Source: Methanobacteriota archaeon (lineage in GTDB: Archaea; Thermoplasmatota; Poseidoniia; Poseidoniales; Thalassarchaeaceae). Taken from it: DNA of 33,784 nucleotides. The notes under the pieces are model-generated. The model saw only the letters and a list, made by a program, of their open reading frames with translations, ran no database searches and had not been told where the DNA came from. Both the position numbers and the translations under genes were made by a program. The first letter of the stretch is position 1. Each line of letters starts with the position of its first letter. The stretch spans positions 1-33,784 of the forward strand of contig PBBV01000026.1 in the NCBI GenBank assembly GCA_002717835.1, given 5' to 3'. Below are positions 27,185-33,784 of the stretch, in pieces.

Positions 27185-27691
27185 CTAGGAATCCAAATTC
27201 CAGAGGTCATCACCGACCCAATGCACCGTTTGAATTCCTTTACCATTCTTCGCATCTTCCATTTCTTTACCATCCATTAACGCCCAACCCAACCCTAGTG
27301 GTCTTCCGTGTGATTCGTCCCTTATCCAAACAGGGTCCCCCTTTCTTATTCCGTGATCTGAATTCTGTATGCCTGCAGCCATGCAGTCAGCACCATTCAT
27401 CAGGAATGGTATTGCTCCGTGATCGACTTCTGCCCAATTCAAATCTAGATTCCAAGTAAGAAGCCCCCTCAGAGTTGGAAACCAAACGTTCTCACCACCC
27501 TCTTTTTTTAGATTCATTAACTTCGGCAACCGATCAACAACAATCAGGTCGATTCCTTCAAAGTGAGCCCTCTCAAGAAATGAGCTTGAGAGATTCAGCG
27601 CCACATTGAGACGAGACTCAATTTCAGATGACACGGCCTTGATTTGTTTGAATCGAAGAGGGGTCCTGCGCCTCAAACGTTTCTCCGTCAT
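27185..27691 (-). CDS. PUA-domain RNA-binding protein (archaeal MCT-1-like)
   Basis: IDLIVVDRLPKLM..., FPTLRGLL, GAIPFLMNGADCMAAGIQNSDHGIRKGDPVWIRDESHGRPLGLGWALMDGKEM. Confidence 0.85.
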   Translation of the reverse strand: MTEKRLRRRTPLRFKQIKAVSSEIESRLNVALNLSSSFLERAHFEGIDLIVVDRLPKLMNLKKEGGENVWFPTLRGLLTWNLDLNWAEVDHGAIPFLMNGADCMAAGIQNSDHGIRKGDPVWIRDESHGRPLGLGWALMDGKEMEDAKNGKGIQTVHWVGDDLWNLDS

Positions 27692-27789
27692 GTACTTCCG
27701 GTATCAATCAGAAGGATGAATCTCACGGATATCATAGTAGTTGTTAACCTCCAATCTATTGAAATAAGGAGGGTCGGTCGGACGGACTC

Positions 27790-28185
27790 GTGGCAAAGTG
27801 GCATGGCATGTCTAGGAGAAAGCCAACCGGCGGACGCTTGAAGCGACCCATACGCTATCGCGGTAAGCGGAAAAAGGAAATATCCAGTGAGAAACAATTT
27901 GCTTTCGTTTCCGATGAGAATCAGAACAAAATCTATCGGAAACATGCAGGCTTACAGACCGTCAGGGTCATGAGTGCCTCTCAAATTAATGTCAGCATTC
28001 CCTCTGAAGGCGTCACTAAGCGCGTTAGCATTAGTAACATCATTGAGAACGCGGCCGACCCAAACTACGTACGTCGTAACATCATAACAAAAGGAGCCAT
28101 TGCTGAGACAGAACTCGGGCAGGTCCGAATCACCAGCCGTCCGGGAATGGACGGTGTAGTCAGTGGCATTCTTCTAGATCAGTGA
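27790..28185 (+). CDS. rps8e: Ribosomal protein S8e
   Basis: GTG start; VAKWHGMSRRKPTGGRLKRPIRYRGKRKKEI... and YVRRNIITKGAIAETELGQVRITSRPGMDGVVSGILL. Confidence 0.95.
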   Translation: MAKWHGMSRRKPTGGRLKRPIRYRGKRKKEISSEKQFAFVSDENQNKIYRKHAGLQTVRVMSASQINVSIPSEGVTKRVSISNIIENAADPNYVRRNIITKGAIAETELGQVRITSRPGMDGVVSGILLDQ

Positions 28186-28230
28186 TACGCGAAGAACTCA
28201 AGTCAACCACCCTGCGAGAGCATAATATCC

Positions 28231-28674
28231 ATGACAGGCGACTCTACGCGAATGACGATTTGGACGGGCTATTTCGATTCCAGAACCTCGAGGAGAGCCG
28301 GAAGACGTGTCCCGCGCGATGCTAGTGTACCCCGACCCTCTCTCGATCAAGTCGCAATTGCTGCAAGATCCGCAGGAATATCAAAAATGAGGCGTGACCA
28401 AGACGCAAGCCACCCCCTGAGACCATCGTCCAAAGAGGGGAGGCTGGTCGTCTCAACTGATGACGCACTGACATCTACCAATTCAATGAATAAGGAAGAC
28501 GTCCTCAAGGCCATCGGTCAAAGACTCAAGATAATGGCTTCAGAAAGCGAAAACACCGCAGACAAACGTACAACCAGGCTGTCAGGTAGGGCCGGAGCTA
28601 GACAGGCAAAACAGAGGAAAGCCCCCTCTCGAAGACCTTCTGGCCAGCGTAAGAAGAAATTCGGACGCAGATAA
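28231..28674 (+). CDS. srp19: Signal recognition particle 19 kDa protein
   Basis: TIWTGYFDSRTSRRAGRRVPRDASVPRPSLDQVAIAARSAG; basic C-terminal tail. Confidence 0.88.
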   Translation: MTGDSTRMTIWTGYFDSRTSRRAGRRVPRDASVPRPSLDQVAIAARSAGISKMRRDQDASHPLRPSSKEGRLVVSTDDALTSTNSMNKEDVLKAIGQRLKIMASESENTADKRTTRLSGRAGARQAKQRKAPSRRPSGQRKKKFGRR

Positions 28675-28675
28675 C

Positions 28676-29746
28676 TCATATCTCTATGGTCCATCCAAAC
28701 GGGTCTTCGGTTGAACCATCCATTATTCCCGTAAGCCGACGATACAGTTCCAAAGTAATCTCTCCGACGTTACCGTAGTCGACAACTCTCCCCTCATGTT
28801 CAATCGAGCCTATCGGTGATATCACTGCGGCAGTACCTGCGCAGAAAGCCTCATCACATTCCAGTGCGAAATTAATATCCACTCGTTCTTCTTTCACTTC
28901 CAGACCCATTGACCGTGCAAGCTCTATGATTGATAGCCGTGTTATACCGGGAAGAATCGTGCCAGTTAACTCAGGCGTATGCAGAATTTTGTCACGTACG
29001 CAAAAGAAATTAGCTGCCCCCACCTCTTCTACATACTGATGATCGACAGCGTCAAGATAGATAATTTCGCTGTACCCTTCTGATTTGGCCTTCTTGGAGG
29101 GCATCATGCCTGGGGCATAGTTGCCGATGGCCTTCACACCCCCAGAACCACCCGGTGCAGCTCGATGATGTTCTTGAGAAACCCTGAGTGATATGGGGGT
29201 CATTCCTCCTTTGAAGTAGGGCCCAACAGGAACTGCGAAAACCACGAACATGTATTCATCTGCAGGAGCCACTCCAAGTCGCGCGCTGCTTCCGAATATT
29301 ATCGGTCGAATGTACAATTCGCCCCTTCCATTTGGAGGAACCCATCTTCGATTCTCCGAAGCAACCCTTTTGACTACGTCTATGAACATCTCCTCTGGAA
29401 CCTCTGGCATAACTAGCCTTGCAGATCCTTCCGCCGCTCTTTTAGCATTCATCTCAGGTCTGAACAGGGTTATCCTCCCATCAGGAGTCATTCTTGCTTT
29501 CATTCCTTCAAAGAGGCCCTGACCATAATTCAGTACGCAAGCAGCTGGTGTGATGGTCAGAGGTTGGAAATCCATCATGGCCCCTTCGCCCCATCCGTCT
29601 TTCCATGTGCCGTGAGCTACAAACATCCTATCAGTCTCCGTAAAAGAGAATGTCAGTGCATCCCAATCAATCGGCGGGACGGGACTGTCCGACGAGGCCA
29701 TGAGGGGTGCTCGCACAAAGAAGGCATTCAACGCTTCCGGCCACAA
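28676..29746 (-). CDS. ilvE: Branched-chain amino acid aminotransferase (PLP fold type IV)
   Basis: LNYGQGLFEGMKARMTPDGRITLFRPEMNAKR, YIRPIIFGSSARLGVAPADEY, GGSGGVKAIGNYAPGMMPSKKAKSEGYSEIIYLDA. Start likely at internal Met near 29701. Confidence 0.95.
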   Translation of the reverse strand: MWPEALNAFFVRAPLMASSDSPVPPIDWDALTFSFTETDRMFVAHGTWKDGWGEGAMMDFQPLTITPAACVLNYGQGLFEGMKARMTPDGRITLFRPEMNAKRAAEGSARLVMPEVPEEMFIDVVKRVASENRRWVPPNGRGELYIRPIIFGSSARLGVAPADEYMFVVFAVPVGPYFKGGMTPISLRVSQEHHRAAPGGSGGVKAIGNYAPGMMPSKKAKSEGYSEIIYLDAVDHQYVEEVGAANFFCVRDKILHTPELTGTILPGITRLSIIELARSMGLEVKEERVDINFALECDEAFCAGTAAVISPIGSIEHEGRVVDYGNVGEITLELYRRLTGIMDGSTEDPFGWTIEI

Positions 29747-29803
29747 GGCAGTTCAAGCGAGTTACGCTGGAAGCATTGAACCACAACCCCTCTATCCCAG
29801 AAC

Positions 29804-32410
29804 ATGGGGCATACCATGTGGGCCGACGATCTTTGTATCGTTTCAGGCGATAACCGATCATGGGGCGATTCGAATACTGTGGTAGAATTGTGGTGCAGAT
29901 CAAAACAAGGCCACTCAACCCTCTTGCTTGTCAATGGCATGAGGCCATACATTGAGATATCTCCGAAAGACAATGGGTGCAGCGGCACGGAAGAAGAGAT
30001 CAAAGAGGTCCTATCGATTTCCACAGTAACCGAAATCCATCCTCCTGTGATGAAATGGACATCCCAAGGGGAAGCGCCTCATTGGAAAGTGATGCTTCGC
30101 GACACCACAATTGTCAGCCGGTTAAGAGAACGACTTCGTGAAAATTGGAGAGTTACTAGTGCAGATATCCAATTTCATAAGAGACTCATGTTTGACTTAG
30201 ATTTGGGGCCGCATGTCCGTGCCAAAGGCCAGGTACTTCATGCAGGGGATAGGGCACCGAAAGAAGCAAAAAAAATCTCCTCAAGAAATAAGGATGCTCT
30301 CGATGAGATTCTTCGAGTGGGAGGAAGAGGACTTTATCCTGTAGATGTCGTAATGTCTTGCGAGGCAGAAGATCTTGAGACATGCGAACCATTCCAGACT
30401 CCTTTCGTGACACTTTCGATAGATCTTGAGACTAGTATAGCGACAAATGAGATTCTTTGCGCTGCTGTTGTCATAGACAGAGCTGGTAAGCGTACAGAAC
30501 ATGTATACAAGGGAGATGAAAGAACAGAAATCCTCGAGCCAATATGCCAGCTTGTAAGAGAACAAGATCCCGATATTATTACCGGATACAACATAGATAA
30601 TTTCGATTTACCCCGCATTCTAGAAAGAACTGAGGCATTAGCCAAGAAAGATGAGAGGCCAGATTTGTTTGGTTGGGGCAGAGTCCCACTTGGTGAGAAA
30701 TCGAAAAGAATCATCCCAAATAGGGGCCAGAATCGTACTTGGAACATCTCCGGAAGAGTCCCCATGGATGCGTGGTGGCAGGTTCGTCAGACTCTAAGGC
30801 CAGAACGTGAATCACTTCGTTTTGTGACTGCTTTAATTTGGCCTGAAGACGAGGACAGGAGAAAACTCGATGTCGACTCTAGCCGTATGGATGAGGAATG
30901 GGCCACGAGGCCTGAAGAGGTGATCCGATACTGCATCAGGGATACACACCTGCCGCTCGACATCCTCATGCATCTCCAATCAGTTCAACAAAAAGAAGCC
31001 CTCGCATCCGTAGCTAGGACCACTTTCTCGACTGCGGCCACAGAGACAACAAGTCAGTGGATAGATTCTCTGGTGATTCGATTAGCAGATCGAGAAAACG
31101 TCGCAGTACCCACAACACGCCAAGGGCGAAGAGGCGAACAAATAGTAGGGGGGTACGTTCACGAAGTGGAACCGGGACTTAGATCGTGGGTAGCAGTTCT
31201 TGATTTCAAATCAATGTATCCTTCGATCATGATCTCCAACAACATCTGTTCGACGACTCTGGTCGATAGCGCTTTCCACAAGGATATGGATGATGATTCG
31301 GTCTCGCCCACAACGGGAACAAGATACAGATCGCCCAACAACAGACACGGACTTGTCCCAAGGTTGCTGACTGACCTCATGGATCAGCGAGATCAATACA
31401 AGGCCGAAGCCAGAAGAGCCAGGAATGAGGGCGACGAGCAGGCTGCTTTCCTGAATGAGAGGCTTCAATTTGCAGTCAAGATACTGATGAACTCATTTTA
31501 CGGCGTCTTTGCTAGTGCATTCTACCGTTTCACTCACAAGGACATCGGTGCAAGCATCACAGAATGGGCGAGACATAACATTCGTTCTATAATATCGGAC
31601 CTTGGAAACGATGGCTACGAAGTGGTGTATTCAGACACGGATTCAATCTTTGTTCGTACCAGAGGGCTTGACAACGCACCAATAGACAAACCAGACGAGT
31701 CCGAAGACAGCTTTGGTATATGGTCGCAAGCAAGGAATGAGACAATAAATTTTGGACGCAGACTTGCGGAGAGGTACTCTAAAGAGGGCGCCGAACTTGA
31801 ATTCGAGACAGCTATGTCCGCATTTTTCTCCCATGGGGCAAAAAAGAGGTACGTTGGAAGAGTTGTATGGCCAAGAGAGGAGATGCTAATTCGGGGTTAT
31901 GAAGTCAGAAGGACTGATTCATTCAGACTCTTAACCACGACAATGACCATGCTCTTTGAGCATATCCTTCAAGGAAAGCAGGAATCTGCTGTTGATCGAA
32001 CGAGGAAGGTCATCGATAGAGTCCGAGGAGGGGACATAGATATCGCGGATCTCGTAATCAGTCGGTCATGCAAGGGAAAGTGGAACAAGAGAGAGAACAA
32101 GTGGGATTTCAGCGTATACAAAAATGAGGACGGCCTCCCTTACGTCAGGGCAGCAAAACAGAGGATACAGCGTGGACTAGGATTCACTCCAGGAATGAAA
32201 GTTGGCTACATCGTGTCAAATGCTAAGTCATCACCTATGCAGGTAAGTGCTTGGCTTACCGATGAATTAGGGGAAGAGCCGCCTGCTTATGATGCTGAAT
32301 ACTACGCAAAACGACTTGCTACAGCACTTGGCCGTATAACAGAAGCATTCGGATGGAGCGAGAAAGAATTGCTCCAAGGGTCTAGACAACAATCTCTTTT
32401 TGATTTCTAG
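29804..32410 (+). CDS. polB: Family-B DNA polymerase with 3'-5' exonuclease motifs and C-terminal PIP box
   Basis: Exo motifs LSIDLET, TGYNIDNFDLP, YCIRDTHLP; Pol motifs LDFKSMYPSIM, KILMNSFYGVF, YSDTDSIFV, KKRYVGR; ends QQSLFDF. Confidence 0.97.
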   Translation: MGHTMWADDLCIVSGDNRSWGDSNTVVELWCRSKQGHSTLLLVNGMRPYIEISPKDNGCSGTEEEIKEVLSISTVTEIHPPVMKWTSQGEAPHWKVMLRDTTIVSRLRERLRENWRVTSADIQFHKRLMFDLDLGPHVRAKGQVLHAGDRAPKEAKKISSRNKDALDEILRVGGRGLYPVDVVMSCEAEDLETCEPFQTPFVTLSIDLETSIATNEILCAAVVIDRAGKRTEHVYKGDERTEILEPICQLVREQDPDIITGYNIDNFDLPRILERTEALAKKDERPDLFGWGRVPLGEKSKRIIPNRGQNRTWNISGRVPMDAWWQVRQTLRPERESLRFVTALIWPEDEDRRKLDVDSSRMDEEWATRPEEVIRYCIRDTHLPLDILMHLQSVQQKEALASVARTTFSTAATETTSQWIDSLVIRLADRENVAVPTTRQGRRGEQIVGGYVHEVEPGLRSWVAVLDFKSMYPSIMISNNICSTTLVDSAFHKDMDDDSVSPTTGTRYRSPNNRHGLVPRLLTDLMDQRDQYKAEARRARNEGDEQAAFLNERLQFAVKILMNSFYGVFASAFYRFTHKDIGASITEWARHNIRSIISDLGNDGYEVVYSDTDSIFVRTRGLDNAPIDKPDESEDSFGIWSQARNETINFGRRLAERYSKEGAELEFETAMSAFFSHGAKKRYVGRVVWPREEMLIRGYEVRRTDSFRLLTTTMTMLFEHILQGKQESAVDRTRKVIDRVRGGDIDIADLVISRSCKGKWNKRENKWDFSVYKNEDGLPYVRAAKQRIQRGLGFTPGMKVGYIVSNAKSSPMQVSAWLTDELGEEPPAYDAEYYAKRLATALGRITEAFGWSEKELLQGSRQQSLFDF

Positions 32411-32431
32411 GCACAAATCATCGCAGGATTC

Positions 32432-33625
32432 ATGTTCAAATGCTTTCTGAATGGAGACATGGGGGTTTTCTCCAAAGCCACAACGATCGCATTTCTAATC
32501 GCGATAGCGTCTCTCAGCGGATGCCTCGCAACACTTGGGCTCAATGAAGCTCCAACAGTCCAAATGAGCATAGATCCAACTGGCTCTGTGCGGGAGGGAG
32601 ATACTGTGACTTTCAGTGCCGCTGGAAGTTCAGATCCTGATGGAGACTCTTTGACATTTTCATGGTCATTCGGCGATGGGAACCTGGGCTCTGGCTTGAC
32701 TACAAGCCATGTCTACACTAGCACGGGCACGTATGCCGTTAGACTTACCGTCGCTGATGGAAACTACGAGGCCACAATGAGCAAGAACATCACGGTGATC
32801 GACTCCGATGCCAAGAAACCTACCGCCTCAATCGACGTGGAAAAGATGGATGACTGCGATGGCGAGGAACCACCAAACGGTGATTTCATCCTAATATGGG
32901 TCTGCGACGAGAATAAAGAAGTGGGAGATAGATCAATCGGATTCACTACCGATGTACAAATTGACGGCTCTCCTTCAGACGCAGGAGGAATAGATTACAT
33001 CGACAAGTGGGAGTGGGATCTGGACACTTCGGAAGATTCAGACGGTGATGGGATAAGAGATAATGACGTCGATGCATCAAGTTCGGAGGACGGCGTTGTC
33101 ACTTTCGAAAGAAGTGGCGGAGCAGTTGAAATCAAACTTACGGTGGTATCCAGCAACGGGCTAACAGATAGTACTGAAATCACAGTTTACATCAATTATC
33201 GGGGTGCATGGTCGGACTTCGAAATCGATAGGAGCCTCGGGGACCCAGTCGAGATGATGTGGGACTTTCCAGTAGAGTATGATGATGGTAAAAATCGAAT
33301 AAGATATCTTAGGGTGAAACTTGATTATCCTCAGGAGGATGACGATCAGCCCATTGGAATAGGGGGGGCAACCACAGCAAATAGGCTCGATTTGTACATG
33401 TATAACACAACATCCCAAGATCAGGAAGTCACCAATACTACCGGCATTGAGGATGAAAATAGAGATGCAGGGGAGTGTGGTGGTGACGAATACTGTGTAT
33501 GGCAAGTTGTTTCCGGGTCTACTGTCCGAGCATTCCAGTCAGGAACCTGGTCTGTTGACTTGTCCAACGATGAGAGTCACAACACGCGCATCAATTCGTT
33601 TATCATAGAGCTGCAGTATCGCTGA
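32432..33625 (+). CDS. PKD-domain putative lipoprotein
   Basis: Lipobox-like ASLSGC; PKD repeat PTGSVREGDTVTFSAAGSSDPDGDSLTFSWSFGDGNLGSGLTTSHVYTSTGTYAVRLTVADG; TSP3-like DSDGDGIRDND. Confidence 0.85.
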   Translation: MFKCFLNGDMGVFSKATTIAFLIAIASLSGCLATLGLNEAPTVQMSIDPTGSVREGDTVTFSAAGSSDPDGDSLTFSWSFGDGNLGSGLTTSHVYTSTGTYAVRLTVADGNYEATMSKNITVIDSDAKKPTASIDVEKMDDCDGEEPPNGDFILIWVCDENKEVGDRSIGFTTDVQIDGSPSDAGGIDYIDKWEWDLDTSEDSDGDGIRDNDVDASSSEDGVVTFERSGGAVEIKLTVVSSNGLTDSTEITVYINYRGAWSDFEIDRSLGDPVEMMWDFPVEYDDGKNRIRYLRVKLDYPQEDDDQPIGIGGATTANRLDLYMYNTTSQDQEVTNTTGIEDENRDAGECGGDEYCVWQVVSGSTVRAFQSGTWSVDLSNDESHNTRINSFIIELQYR

Positions 33626-33731
33626 TTCGGCGGTGAAATGCTTCTTCCGACCAATACACACAATCCCACTCTCCGTGAGTGAGGTTCAAATACGGACCCA
33701 AAGTGGCCGGCTCACCATAGAGGTGTATAAC

Positions 33732-33784
33732 ATGGGCCCACAAGGGGAAGATAAGAGCAAGCCACACTTGAATATCGTATTCAT
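33732..33784 (+). CDS. 5' end of probable translation elongation factor 1-alpha (truncated by window edge)
   Basis: MGPQGEDKSKPHLNIVF... resembles the archaeal EF-1alpha N-terminus (xKPHLNxVxIGHVDHGKST); only ~17 codons visible. Confidence 0.6.
   Translation, partial: MGPQGEDKSKPHLNIVF

Noticed and set aside
33660-33700. T-loop-like GGTTCAAAT possibly suggesting a tRNA
   Set aside because: No acceptor or anticodon stem could be folded around it.
1-33784. CRISPR array, defence island or prophage
   Set aside because: No regularly spaced identical repeats, Cas, restriction, toxin-antitoxin or virion genes recognised; only a lone tyrosine recombinase.

Overview
The window is a gene-dense archaeal chromosomal segment. 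Gene content and style suggest a marine planktonic euryarchaeon of the MGII/Poseidoniales type (inference; no search was run). It carries informational genes: FEN1, family-B DNA polymerase, Trm11-like and NSUN-like RNA methyltransferases, S8e, SRP19, a PUA protein, tRNA-Arg(TCG), tRNA-Ser(TGA), a Sec61-beta gene absent from the ORF track, and the probable first codons of EF-1alpha at the right edge. It also carries an aa3-type oxidase cluster (coxII-I-III-IV) whose subunit I has a ~190-aa secreted-type N-terminal domain with a CxCH motif. Other genes include a bacterial-type fused RibD, a DagK-like kinase, a membrane-anchored subtilase, Ca-binding TSP3-repeat proteins, a tyrosine recombinase, a RimK-like ATP-grasp, a SAP-TM-ectodomain protein, a ParA ATPase, a DMT transporter, a nitroreductase and a BCAT. 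The most unusual signals are: (1) the CxCH-domain/COX-I fusion; (2) a diverged direct repeat, an intact small Cys-containing ORF and its decayed copy, flanking the acidic TSP3 gene next to the tyrosine recombinase; (3) the SAP-TM-ectodomain protein; and (4) small or edge genes missed by the ORF track. No CRISPR array, rRNA, IS element or clear prophage was seen.
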